From Branchiostoma floridae (taxonomy: Eukaryota > Chordata > Leptocardii > Amphioxiformes > Branchiostomatidae), in assembly GCF_000003815.2 (NCBI RefSeq), contig NC_049985.1, positions 2,548,970-2,612,969 of the forward strand: a stretch of DNA of 64,000 nucleotides. The letters are read 5' to 3'. The notes under the pieces were generated by a model. The model saw only the letters and a program-made list of their open reading frames with translations, had not been told where the DNA came from and ran no database searches. Of the stretch, positions 17,727 through 28,079 are shown piece by piece (position 1 is the stretch's first letter; the number at the start of each line of letters is the position of its first letter). Made by a program: the position numbers and the translations under genes.

Positions 17727-19712
17727 ATGGCTGATTCCAACTTTGGAAGTCACGGACAAGGAAAGACCCGTAAGAAACCCTACATTTGTGGGGAGTGTGG
17801 GTACAGAGCTGCTTATAAGTGTCACTTATCCCTACATATGAGAAGACACACTGGAGAGAAACCTTACCTGTGCGAAGAGTGTGGGCACAGAACTGCTAAC
17901 AAGAAAGACTTATCTCAACATATGAGAACTCACACTGGAGAGAAACCCTACAAGTGTGACCTGTGTGACTATTCTGCAGCACAGAAATCCACTTTGAACA
18001 TTCATCGACGAAAACACACTGGTGAGAAACCCTACATGTGTGGAGAGTGTGGGTACAGGATGGCTCATAAGTCTGCCTTATCCTTACACATGAGAACTCA
18101 CACAGGAGAGAAACCCTACAAGTGTGACCAGTGTGACTATTCTGCAGCACAAAAATTAAATTTGGACATCCATCTAGCTAAACACACTGGAGACAAACCC
18201 TACATGTGTGGGGATTGTGGCTATCGAACAGTCAATAGGTCTCATTTATCCAGACATATGGGAACTCACACTAGAGAGAAACCCTTCAGTTGTGACCTGT
18301 GTGACTATTCTGCAGCCCGGAAATCCACTTTGACCAACCATCTACGAAAACATGCTGGTGAGAAACCCTACATGTGTGGGGAGTGTGGGTACAGGGCAGT
18401 TAGGAAGTCTCACTTATCCCTACATCTGAGAACTCATACAAGAGAAAAACCCTACAAATGTGACCTGTGTGACTATTCTGCAGCCCAGAAACCCAATTTG
18501 GATATGCACCGAGTAAAACACACTGATGAGAAACCCTACATGTGTGGAGATTGTGGGTACAGGGCAGCTATGAAGTGTACCTTATCCCAACATATGAAAA
18601 CTCATACTGGAGAGAAACCCTACAAGTGTGATCTGTGTGACTATTCTGCAGCTGTGAAATCCAATTTGAAAAGACATCAATTAAAACACACCGGTGAGAA
18701 ACCCTACATGTGTGGGGAGTGTGGACACAGGACGGTTGAGAAGTCTGCATTATCCATACATATGAGAACTCATACAGGGGAGAAACCCTACAAGTGTGAC
18801 CTGTGTGACTATTCTGCAGCAGGGAGATCAGCTTTGAACATTCATCGACAAAAACACACATGTGAGAAACCCTACATGTGTGGAGAATGTGGGTACAGCA
18901 CTGCTCATAAGTTTGCCTTGGACAAACATATGAAAACTCATACTGGAGAGAAACATTACAAGTGTGACCTGTGTGACTATTCTGCAGCTGTGAAATCCAA
19001 TTTGAAAAGACATCAATTAAAACACACCGGTGAGAAACCCTTCATATGTGGGGAGTGTGGATACAGGACGGTTGAGAAGTCTGCATTATCCATACATATG
19101 AGAACTCATACAGGGGAGAAACCCTACAAGTGTGACCTGTGTGACTATTCTGCAGCAGGGAAATCAGCTTTGAACATTCATCGCCGAAAACACACATGTG
19201 AGAAACCCTACATGTGTGGAGAATGTGGGTACAGCACTGCTCATAAGTTTGCCTTGGACAAACATATGAAAACTCATACTGGAGAGAAACATTACAAGTG
19301 TGACCTGTGTCACTATTTCACAGCAGTGAAATCCAATTTAAAAAGACATCAATTAAAACACACAGGTGAGAAACCCTACATGTGTGATGAGTGTGGATAC
19401 AGGGCGGTTGAGAAGTCTGACTTAATCAGACACATTAGAACTCATACAGGCGAGAAACCCTACAAGTGTGACCAGTGTGACTATTCTGCAGCACAGAAAT
19501 CCGCTTTGAACTTTCATCGAAGAAAACACACTGATGAGAAACCCCACATGTGTGGGGAGTGTGGGTACAGGACAGCTCAAAAGTCTACCTTATCACAACA
19601 TATGAAAACTCATACAGGGGCAAAACCCTACAACTACAAGTGTGACCAGTGTGACTATTCTGCAGCACGGAAATACCATTTGGACAGGCATCGACTAAAT
19701 CACACTAGTTAG
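17727..19712 (+). CDS. C2H2 zinc-finger protein ZNF-E, 23 fingers, 661 aa
   Basis: Largest of the cluster. Single coding exon after the acceptor at 17709-17710; the first ATG gives M-A-D-S-N-F. After a basic leader of about 17 residues (GQGKTRKK) there are 23 C2H2 fingers, C-x2-C-x12-H-x3-H, the last with a two-residue longer entry (YNYKC). Types alternate CGxCGY and CDxCDY except for fingers 1 and 2. Fingers 11-14 and 15-18 (about 18622-18957 and 18958-19293) are near-identical, a recent 336-bp duplication. In finger 19 CDLCDY has become CDLCHY and the Ser-Ala pair is Phe-Thr. The stop TAG at 19710-19712 falls right after the last His plus Thr-Ser, and finger-like text continues behind it. 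Probable nuclear DNA-binding protein; target unknown. Confidence 0.93.
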   Translation: MADSNFGSHGQGKTRKKPYICGECGYRAAYKCHLSLHMRRHTGEKPYLCEECGHRTANKKDLSQHMRTHTGEKPYKCDLCDYSAAQKSTLNIHRRKHTGEKPYMCGECGYRMAHKSALSLHMRTHTGEKPYKCDQCDYSAAQKLNLDIHLAKHTGDKPYMCGDCGYRTVNRSHLSRHMGTHTREKPFSCDLCDYSAARKSTLTNHLRKHAGEKPYMCGECGYRAVRKSHLSLHLRTHTREKPYKCDLCDYSAAQKPNLDMHRVKHTDEKPYMCGDCGYRAAMKCTLSQHMKTHTGEKPYKCDLCDYSAAVKSNLKRHQLKHTGEKPYMCGECGHRTVEKSALSIHMRTHTGEKPYKCDLCDYSAAGRSALNIHRQKHTCEKPYMCGECGYSTAHKFALDKHMKTHTGEKHYKCDLCDYSAAVKSNLKRHQLKHTGEKPFICGECGYRTVEKSALSIHMRTHTGEKPYKCDLCDYSAAGKSALNIHRRKHTCEKPYMCGECGYSTAHKFALDKHMKTHTGEKHYKCDLCHYFTAVKSNLKRHQLKHTGEKPYMCDECGYRAVEKSDLIRHIRTHTGEKPYKCDQCDYSAAQKSALNFHRRKHTDEKPHMCGECGYRTAQKSTLSQHMKTHTGAKPYNYKCDQCDYSAARKYHLDRHRLNHTS

Positions 19713-19856
19713 AAATCCTACATGTGCAAGTTAGCTTTAGGTCGGATTCACAACTGTCAAGAAGTCTGACTTATCCAGACACATGAGAACTTGTACACAA
19801 GAGAAACCCTTCAAACCAGTGTGACCTATGTAGCTTTTCTGCAGCACAGAAAAATA
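19713..19856 (+). pseudogene. Decayed fingers after ZNF-E stop
   Basis: The sequence keeps recognisable finger text (CCTACATGTGCAAG, AAGTCTGACTTATCCAGACA, then GAGAAACCCTTCAAACCAGT) but with several stops and indels. It breaks off inside a CDxCDY-type finger at the TA target of the MITE 19857-20294 and resumes at 20297. Confidence 0.75.
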
Positions 19857-20294
19857 CAGTCAAACCTGTCTATAGCGGCCACTCAAGGGACTGGAGAAAA
19901 TGTTGATCAATTGACCATGAGCAAGCTACACATGATTTCAGTTCCCACTAATCTTTCTCACCAAGTGAATAAGGGTTCAAACAAACAAGTAACATTGTAT
20001 CGATCGGTAAATTCACCAACAAAGACTTGCACTTTAATACTACCACTAAAATGACCCTTTCAGGAACTCCAAATCCTCACAAACTACAATTTCAAACACT
20101 GTGCAGGGTAACATACAATGTAAGTATGGTTGCAATAGGCAGTGTTTCTGTATCGACGGGACCGAAAATCGTGTGGCCGTGGCCGCGTTGGACAGGTGGC
20201 CGCTAATCACTACAAATCCAAGGGACCGACAAAAAATGGCCACTATGGCCAGGTGGCTGCTATGCAAAGGTGGCCGCTTATACAGGTTTGACTG
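19857..20294. mobile_element. TA-flanked MITE inserted in a fossil finger
   Basis: Ends CAGTCAAACCTGT and ACAGGTTTGACTG are perfect inverted repeats, and TA flanks both sides (19855-19856, 20295-20296), as for Tc1/mariner-type insertions. The inside contains GGCCACTCAAGGGAC and AGGTGGCCGC motifs typical of this family here, plus a longer unrelated centre. Other copies: 7440-7640, 22915-23165, 23526-23703, 23954-24270, 33016-33200, 40641-40740, 42058-42260, 46176-46405. Confidence 0.8.
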
Positions 20295-20296
20295 TA

Positions 20297-20360
20297 CTTT
20301 GGACTTCCGTCTATTAAAACACACTTGTGAAAAGTGTAGTAGGGAGTGTGGGTACTAAAC
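20297..20360 (+). pseudogene. Remainder of the interrupted fossil finger
   Basis: TTTGGACTTCCGTCTATTAA, then AACACACTTGTGAAAAG and GGGAGTGTGGGTAC, equals the helix, linker and next CGxCGY start of the finger array. It continues exactly where 19856 stopped. Confidence 0.7.
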
Positions 20361-21655
20361 TGCTAAGAATTTAAATGATCACAACGTCCTTGATTTTCCA
20401 TGCATCTGTTCATAATTCGCTTCCAATGTGCGGTCCTTGGCGAGAGCCTCCCAGTTTGTATGGTTGATGTAATTGTTGCAATGAACTTCAGGGTGGCCTC
20501 CAATTGGTGGAATTGTGCGATTATCCAGCTGGTGCGAAAATACAAAGTTATCCAGCTGGGCCGCACTGGTTTGGGATTTGGGGATTCCGTGCAGTTATCA
20601 GAAGTGTGCGTTAATCTGTTGTTCAATTAACTGGCATCTACTGTACCTTGAAATTAAGAAAGGCAACACACCAACCATCTAGAGACTGTGTTTATTTCTA
20701 GTAAAGCTGTTGAAGAGGAATTTCATTTTCAAATGTCTTGGCCTACTCTTAGCTAACAAAAAGAATCACTGTTATAGAAAGGCTAGGCTATTCTGCAACA
20801 AAATAACTGCACATGTGGTTCCAGAGCAAGCTGCTAGGGTGCCCAAACCTATCTTCTGCAGTGCTATCACTCTTTAATTTTTCATATTTTACTATGTAGA
20901 TTTACTATAATGTATACTGAATTTGGTTTTAAGAAATCTGATGTTCTTAATTTTCTTTCATTTGTTGCGTCATTTGATTGTATTATTTCATTAAGTTGTT
21001 TGTTAGTCCATTGGTCTTCATCGTCTTATTCATTTATAATTTCCTTTAATTAATTGAATTGTTATAATTTCACAAAGGGCTGCCTTTATGTAAACACAAG
21101 CGATTCCCCTTGCACTATTATATTTCATTTATATTTCTTTGTTATGTATTTATCATGTTTATTTTTAAGTGCAAATAAACAAACAGCTCAACCAATGATG
21201 GGATGGCAAATTACTAAGTAGTTCAACTAATAAGAGTGGCTGCATGTCCATCAAACATTTATACATGTATTTTTGTATGTTTTTTGTTTTTAATTTTGAT
21301 GGAGATGAGCAGGGTAATGGCTCAGTTTATTGATGAGGCAGATTAGGTCATGTTGATTTGATTATATGGATGACATCCGCCCATGCATCAATTTTAGATT
21401 GTTTCCAAAAATAAATTAAAAAGTTCTCAATCAGACTGTAAGTCGCACAAAGCAGCTTAGCGTTTGGCCGTTAGACATCAAGATAACGGTACAAAATAGA
21501 AAGCCCGATGAAAACGTCAAAAAAGTCGGAGCTTAACCTCTGCTTGGATAGTATTGCAGTAGAGCATTTAGCAGTATTTTTGGTTTTAAAAATAAATAAA
21601 AAAATAGAAATTCAGATCTTTCATTAGGTTTTCAAATCTATTTTACAAAAAGGAC
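20361..21655. other. Gene-free stretch
   Basis: AT-rich, with no frame showing a recognisable domain and no repeated structure I can identify. The tail at 21130-21185 (TTATTTTTAAGTGCAAATAAACAAAC) could be a retroelement 3' end. Confidence 0.5.
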
Positions 21656-21659
21656 CCTT

Positions 21660-21965
21660 CCACCTGGCTTGGGACTGATCTCGAGTTCGAACCCTGCCAT
21701 GCCACCGATCTTGTGCCCTTGGGAAAGGCACTTTACACGGCTTTCCTCACTTTACTCAGGTGAAAATGCGTAACTAGCTTTGGCTGGGGCCATCCCTCGG
21801 ATAGGACGTTAAATGGAGGTCCTGTGGATGGCAAACCTCTGTCTCTTATCATTCACCCAGACGGGAGATGTGGCGCACCAGCTAAAGAAAGGGTATGCCA
21901 CCCTGCAAGGGGTGGTGTAACCCCGATGGTGCGGTATAACCCAGCACGTCAACCTGCTACTACTA
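21660..21965 (+). mobile_element. tRNA-derived SINE (plus strand)
   Basis: Contains a B-box-like GAGTTCGAACCCTGCC near its start, then CCCTTGGGAAAGGCACTTTA and GGATAGGACGTTAAATGGAG of the local SINE body in plus orientation. Confidence 0.7.
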
Positions 21966-21999
21966 CAGTAACTACACCTTTTTATAAGTGAAGTATGTT

Positions 22000-22215
22000 C
22001 CTTTACGTGCTGAAGGGGTGTGGTTCTCCTAAAACACCTTCGGGACTTCTATATACTAGTAACATCCTATACAACGGATGCCCCTAACCAAAGCTGAAGA
22101 GTGAAGTTGTGTAAAGTACCGGTACTGGTACCTTTCTCAAGAGCATATCTGGGGACTTGAACCCAGGACCTCTGGGCTTGGAACCAAACATCCTACCTTT
22201 AGACTACCTTCTTGA
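22000..22215 (-). mobile_element. tRNA-derived SINE (minus strand)
   Basis: Inverse orientation of the same body: TTTACGTGCTGAAGGGGTGT, AACATCCTATACAACGGATG, and a tRNA-like head with GACTTGAACCCAGGACCTCT close to 22160-22200. Confidence 0.65.
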
Positions 22216-22261
22216 TTACACTGTGTTGCTTCAGCCTCCGTTGTAGTCTGATTAAATCTCG

Positions 22262-22480
22262 CTTATAGCAGCCCGCCCAACATCCGCCGGCCCCCTAGCG
22301 GGGAGGGACCAGTTACAGCCCTGGACAGCGGAGTTTGCGTTACACAGACTAGCTCCGTTGCAGCCTTCGGAACGAGTTTGCTCCCTTTCCCGGCACAAGA
22401 GAAAATCAAGTTGAAAATCTCGACCCAAGGCACCCCCCCCCCACCAAAAAAAAAACAGCCCCGTTCCGAAGACTGCAAGC
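22262..22480. repeat. Dispersed GC-rich repeat
   Basis: GTTTGCGTTACACAGACTAG recurs at about 42806-42825. The stretch CTCCCTTTCCCGGCACAAGA recurs in inverse form at about 50899-50918. A run of C followed by a run of A lies at 22432-22455. It is a dispersed element of unknown family. Confidence 0.5.
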
Positions 22481-22914
22481 TCTACTATTGAGGATGATGA
22501 AATGCAATCATTAATTACTACAGCTGGAGACAAAACAGGCAACACCATTTCTATCAAAGTAAAATACTTTTATTTAGAGAAAATTACTTTAAATCAACAC
22601 TTTGGATTAAAATAGGTGGGTCATCTGAAATGAATCGCCCGTCTGGCAAACTGTTACAAATCTCTCACGATCAACACAACACATTGATGCCATCTTGTGT
22701 ACTAAACTTGTGGTTTATGTACATACTTAATGTAACATACATGTATATTAGAGGTAGACTAGAACATGGTGACCCCTCCTTGTGGTGACAACTGACAAAA
22801 TCATCTCCACAGAAGAAATTGGGTTTTATCCTTTACCAATAATTTATTATCATAAAAGAGAATGACTGATTTTATACGAAAGTAATGGGATATAGTCAAA
22901 GACCTACTGACAAA

Positions 22915-23165
22915 GAAGACCACTTGGACCTAAATCTGGTATATGTGGACAGGCGGTCACTATAGAAATGTTTGTGTCGATGGGGAAAATTTTCTGCCAA
23001 AAAGTATTCACATTGTCCAGGTGGTCCTAATGTAGAGGTGGTCAGTTTTACAGGTTTGACATGTATGTCAATGGCCGGGTGGTCTTTTTGTAGAGACACT
23101 TGTACAGGTGTCACTGAACATTCTATGGCCACCAAATATCCCCAGTCCAACCTGTTCTGAACATA
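22915..23165. mobile_element. Degraded TA-type MITE
   Basis: Contains GGTGGTCAGTTTTACAGGTT and TCTTTTTGTAGAGACACTTG with several GGACAGGCGGTCAC-like motifs of the CAGTCAAACCTGT family. The outer ends are worn. Confidence 0.5.
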
Positions 23166-23525
23166 TTTGTAAGCAGAGGGACTGCTCAATGATACAATTT
23201 TTCGGGGGAGGGAAGATGATATTGGGTTGCCACAATGCTTGGGAGTCATAACTAAAAATGATGGTTTGAGTATTTAGAATGAAACAATTCTTTTATTCCC
23301 CGCTACACTCCAAGGTAGGCCAGATAAAAGCTTCACTTTTCCAGCAACAGTGAAATTCTATTTGCAAACAACTTCTTTAATGAAATGAACAAGTAATCAA
23401 AACTCAGACATCATCGGGCTATAATGACACCATTTGCTAAAACCTTGGTAGGTTAATCACCTGTAGCCAGTTCATGAAAGAGTCTATCTTCACTACATTT
23501 ACAAACAGCGGAAGAATATACAATA

Positions 23526-23703
23526 CAGTCAAACCTGTCTATAGCGGCCACTCAAGGGACCGGACAAATTTGGCCACTATAGATAGGTGGCCTCTGTATA
23601 GAGGTGGCAACTTGTAGATAAAATACCCAAGGGACCAACAAAAAGTGGCCACTATGGACAGGTGGCCCCTCTGTAGAGGTGGCCCCTAATACAGGTTTGA
23701 CTG
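23526..23703. mobile_element. Complete TA-flanked MITE (178 bp)
   Basis: CAGTCAAACCTGT at the left, ACAGGTTTGACTG at the right, TA on both sides. The interior has repeated GTGGCCACTAT and GGTGGCC words that can also pair, so the whole copy could fold into a hairpin. Confidence 0.8.
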
Positions 23704-23953
23704 TAACTTTACAAACATAGAAAGCACACAGTGTAGGTTTGCATGAAGGTTTCCTATTTACAAACAAGGCTTACAATTTCTGTACCTTTCTACATAATTC
23801 TTCAACATAAACATGCTTTTCTTTAATCATCCAAAGAAATGAGGTACGGTCAAACCTGTATCAAACAAGGCTTACAATTTCTCTACCTTTCTACATAATT
23901 CTTCAACATAAAGTTTAACATGCTTTTCTTTAATCCTCCAAAGAAATGAAGTA

Positions 23954-24270
23954 CAGTCAAACCTGTCTGTAGTCACCACTGAGGGGGCTTGAAGAAAATG
24001 AGCAAAGTTGAGTAACCGCTTTTGAAAGGATTCTGTAGCCTCCTTCTCAGACTTCTTTAAACTTTGTTCTTCAGAGTGAAAACTACATTGTGATCTTCTA
24101 TGTGGGCTATGGTTCTCTACTACTTTGGGAGTCAGTTTCGCTGATGCCAAGAAGTTTGCAAAGGAGGCTAGAATTCTACTTTGGTCAATGAGAAAAAATT
24201 ATCAAAGGGACCACCAAAAAGTGGCTATGATGGAGAGATGGTTCTCATGTGGAGGTGACAGGTTTTACTG
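23954..24270. mobile_element. TA-flanked MITE, enlarged copy
   Basis: Left end CAGTCAAACCTGTCTG, right end GACAGGTTTTACTG, TA on both sides. The centre holds unrelated sequence. A loose left end (GGTCAAACCTGTATC) lies just before it at 23848. Confidence 0.7.
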
Positions 24271-25736
24271 TACACTCAAAGTGATACACATTTACTTTCT
24301 TTCCTTTCAAATCAAGAAAAGAGCTACAGCATGGAAAAGAATAGACTGGTTACATGTGTGGTGCGCTCTTCTCTCACAAAACAAAGCAACTGTTCTTACA
24401 TGGAGTTGACAAAGATTTAACCATGTAGATTTGATTGCTTTTGTGGCATTTAGGCCATATTGATTTGATTGTAAGGACTGCCGATTGGTGAACACCAATT
24501 CTTGTCCGTTTCTAAAAAGAAAGTTTTGACCATACAGTAATTTGTACGAAAGAGTTGGAAAATGAGCAAATACAATGTGTATGCAGTAGTCTGAATACAG
24601 TTTGTATTTGATAAATCAATACTGATGTGGTAGAATGCCAGAGTTAATTCCAAAGTTTAATAAAGAAGCAGATGTGAAAGAACAAAAATGAACAATCTAA
24701 TAGTTTGGTATACCACACTCCATATTATGTTAAGTCTTTGATCAACCTTTCTGACCACTTAGATTTCATAATGCCAACTTTTTATTCCATCAGTTTTAGG
24801 GTTCCCAAAGGATGTCTCATACACATCAAATCAACTTGGCCTTTCACATGCAGAGTTGACAATATTGAACCTTGTAGAATCTGATTGCTTTCTTGTAGTT
24901 CATTTGGATAAAATTCATTCAGATAAAACCATCTCTCAGTCTGATATCTGCAGGTAAGGGAAACTATCCGAAAATGACAGTTACAAATATGAACACTTAA
25001 TACTGACTGGCGATGCTTATATGGCTGGCTCCACACGGTGGTGGTTACTGGTTACCAGAGACGATATATGTTCAAAAACTTCATGCTATTTTTTATTTTA
25101 CATTTTACAAACACATTTTACAGATCACATAAAAAACATTTTTCATCTACTACTTTGTTGGACAAGTCCACTACTTTCCTATCACTTCTAAATATCAAAT
25201 GCCCTTTAGGCCACACCAGTTTAATTTGTTGGTTCTCGATTTTTTATATAACATTAAAATGAAATTTAAGCTTGAAAACAGTCTGAGGGCTGTACCTTGA
25301 TACACACAGTTTCAGGCAGTAAAGATACATGTAGTAAGATTTCCTCCAAGCCTTCTGTTTTCATCTTCATTGCTGGCTACATTTCATCTTCAAATTGTCA
25401 TAGAATCAAGGAAATAAATTGGTGTGGCCTTAGTATATAAGTTATCACTTGCCTACTAGGGCTAAGTAAGACAACAACATTTAAAAGAGCAAGTATACCA
25501 AACATTGGCTTTGCTATCTTGTTTTCAGAACATACCAATATATGTTTGCTTTAAAATGGAGGGGCAGAAAAATATAACTCCTATGTGTTTTCCCTCTCCT
25601 TTTAAAACCCAGTAGTTGAGTCATCACAATAGTCACTGCCTACATAAGATCACATTTACAACTGTACAAGTCTCCAGTAACAAGACGGTAAACTAAGGAA
25701 AGAAACTGGCCCCATCACTTCTTCTGCTATCTAATA

Positions 25737-25836
25737 NNNNNNNNNNNNNNNNNNNNNNNNNNNNNNNNNNNNNNNNNNNNNNNNNNNNNNNNNNNNNNNN
25801 NNNNNNNNNNNNNNNNNNNNNNNNNNNNNNNNNNNN
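25737..25836. other. Assembly gap (100 N)
   Basis: Exactly 100 N, a placeholder of unknown true size. It lies between the zinc-finger cluster and the last Dach exon, in presumed non-coding sequence. Confidence 0.95.
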
Positions 25837-26078
25837 TTGGTGTAATATGTTTGAGTAGCCATACTATGCTGATCATGGTTTGTGCTTGGCAGGCTGTAGT
25901 TCTACTCTGTGCTGCAAGGGGGCACTTCTGTACTGCTCTTTCTCTAGGCGGCATGATATCTCTCTAACTTGATACAATTTTTCACACTCATCATTACATA
26001 TGTCTGTAAATGGCTTATTTACAATATATAGACACAGGAACGATACCATATATGGACTCCACTGTACACTGAAGTTTG

Positions 26079-26084
26079 TTTAAT
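26079..26084 (-). promoter_or_regulatory. Candidate poly(A) signal ATTAAA for Dach
   Basis: ATTAAA on the minus strand, about 195 bp beyond the distal Dach stop codon. It is a common variant signal in a plausible position, but it is a six-base motif only. Confidence 0.3.
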
Positions 26085-26278
26085 AGGTTAAGTAAACAAT
26101 TTATCCCAATATTTGCTACGTAACCCCACAAGGAAAAGTTACTTCTCTTAGGGATTTGGTATTGCAGGGGTATGGAACACGTAGGTCCCATACAATAAGA
26201 GAATGTTTGAACGATGGGAACATGCATATCCTGAGTGGAGGGAGTGACGATTGCTGCGGTTGTGACTGTCGTCTGTCT

Positions 26279-26322
26279 CTACGCGTTGAAAAGCACGGAG
26301 TTCTTGAAATAAAGTCGTGCAT
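26279..26322 (-). CDS. Dach: Dach last coding exon, distal version
   Basis: The acceptor TTGTTCTTCTTTCAG precedes the exon. Joined in phase 1 to 27383 it gives D-A-R-L-Y-F-K-N-S-V-L-F-N-A then TAG (26279-26281). Vertebrate Dach proteins end in a closely similar short tail (DGRLYLK plus a few residues, from family knowledge), so this is probably the ancestral last exon. A second exon of the same kind sits 566 bp upstream at 26888-26949. Confidence 0.85.
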
Positions 26323-26887
26323 CTGAAAGAAGAACAATTGAGCACTCATGAAGGCTAAAGGCTACAGCTGCATTGACAGTTTGCAAGTCTGGTCTGAAAA
26401 GTTTGCACAGAGTCACGCTCAAGCACTTTTTGTTTTCAAAGTCTTGCATTCTTATATCTTCATTTTGCATCTCTACATTTTGACGGAGGTTGGAGGGACA
26501 GTGGGATTGGTATGTTCTTGTTTGATTGACATTCTTCCCTGCTCCCAATATCCAATGGAGAAAAGGTTGCCAAATGGCTAATTCAGTGTGCTGCAGGATT
26601 TTAGAAAGCCCGCAATGTATGGTCACACCAGTGATCAGATCTGTGTGGGCCATACTTGTCCTGGATGTCCGGCCCCCGATTTCAGATCAAACTTGGGGGC
26701 CTGTTGTAAATTTCCTTGGTAGCTAGAGCTGGTCTGTATAGGTCTTGGAACAGTCTGCCATCCAGGCTATAGGCCATTACAGGTATGAATGGCGTTGATG
26801 GTGCAAACTTTTCAGACATTTTGGATGAAAGTTGAATAAGATCTTATCCTCAGATGGTACAGACTAAGAGGAGGGACCCAAGTTTCT

Positions 26888-26949
26888 TCACTCTGAGGAG
26901 CTGACGAGGGACGACCAAGAAGAAAGGTTCTTGAAGTACAGCTGTGCAT
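26888..26949 (-). CDS. Dach: Dach last coding exon, proximal duplicate
   Basis: The acceptor TTCTTCTGTGTTTCCAG precedes it. Joined in phase 1 to 27383 it gives D-A-Q-L-Y-F-K-N and then a Ser-rich end, L-S-S-W-S-S-L-V-S-S-S-E, followed by TGA (26888-26890). The first 24 bases differ from the distal exon at only a few positions, while the following codons are unrelated. It looks like a duplicated terminal exon that could be used as an alternative 3' end. No clear poly(A) signal is visible between it and the distal exon, which weakens the case for independent use. Confidence 0.7.
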
Positions 26950-27382
26950 CTGGAAACACAGAAGAACCTTTGGCTGCTTGCACATCGACAAACACTGGCC
27001 AACCTCAATTTGGAAAGGCACGGTCAAATCTAAAGGATCAAAGGCCTATATTTTTTAACCTATAAAGCTGCATGTTAAGATATTTTATATTTGGTAGAAC
27101 TTAAAATTCCTGGTACCTTTCCAAATACTCATAACAGGTAACCAGTGTTTGAAACTACTTAACAAGTCACATCATTGATTTAGAGCACAGGCATGCATAT
27201 ACATGTAGTATTATTTGTTTCTGAAATCATCTGGAAACATAAAAAACACTTGTTGGAGAGTTAATCTATGAACTTGAATGGTCCATTTAATAGGAACAGA
27301 AAAAAAACCTTAACAATAACATTGAAGAAAAAGCATCCAGACTTTGTAGACCAAGATGTAGAAATATGAGAGTTTTTCTTAC

Positions 27383-27448
27383 CTTGTAGTTTTCTCTCTG
27401 CATCTGTCCTGGCGTTCCTCTCCACTTCCAGCTCTTGTGAGAGACTTT
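27383..27448 (-). CDS. Dach: Dach exon: end of DachBox-C coiled coil
   Basis: 22 codons, 66 bp, between the acceptor TTTCCATGGTTACAG and the donor GTAAGAAA, phase 1 on both sides. It encodes ESLSQELEVERNARTDAER followed by K-L-Q. Vertebrate Dach has an equally placed segment ending GGRTDAERTIQ (from memory of the family). Highly charged and helical in character, it continues the coiled coil. Confidence 0.85.
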
Positions 27449-27539
27449 CTGTAACCATGGAAACACATCAGCGTCAGAATTGAACATCTTAGGACATCTA
27501 TGTTCCAAATCTACAAAAATACGACAGTTTTCAGTCATA

Positions 27540-28040
27540 TTGACATGTGGCAATCCCTCAAGTTTCTCACCACTTCTACCAACACCTTTTATTTACATAT
27601 CATATACAGATTCATTGCTGTGTAGGTGAAAATGGTATTTACTCAGTAGCTGAATTTGTGACACAAAGACTTCAGTGTGTTCATTTTCTTTTACACAAGC
27701 ATGTGATTTGCACAGAGTAACAGCTAAGCTAAAAGCATATTGAAACTTGTCCCCTAAGCCTCAAGTTTCCCAACATTTCTCCAAACAGTGTTTCCTTTCT
27801 GGATTCATTGCAAACTGTGTATCAGTTCACTTTGAAGTGAATTGGTGTTTGCCTTGTTCTTGGCTTTTGTCTTGAAAGACAAAAAACAAGAACACAAAAA
27901 ACATGTTATTTGCACAAGGCGTTTAACAGCTAAAGCATCCCAACTCGTCCCACAGAGCTTTAAGTTTCCCCGACACTTTACGGATTCATTACCGACTGAG
28001 TGGAAATGGTATTTGCCAAGCAGCTGAATAAACCTCTGGT
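27540..28040. repeat. Diverged tandem duplication in Dach intron
   Basis: Two copies of about 250-300 bp share GAAAATGGTATTTACTCAGT against GGAAATGGTATTTGCCAAGC, and GATTTGCACAGAGTAACAGC against TATTTGCACAAGGCGTTTAA. Confidence 0.5.
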
Positions 28041-28079
28041 GGAACCTGAGGCTGAGAAGTTGTAAGAGCCTGAAGTCGA

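Larger units (their letters stand above)
22560..25736. other. Gene-free stretch, possible long Dach 3' UTR or flank
   Basis: No convincing gene in either direction. AATAAA on the minus strand occurs near 22569-22574, 23292-23297 and 24781-24786. This would suit alternative 3' ends of Dach, but these are short motifs in AT-rich sequence and prove nothing alone. MITE copies interrupt the stretch. Confidence 0.35.

Noticed and set aside
22252-22557. 101-codon minus-strand frame in a GC-rich stretch
   Set aside because: It crosses poly-C/poly-A runs and a dispersed repeat; no domain.
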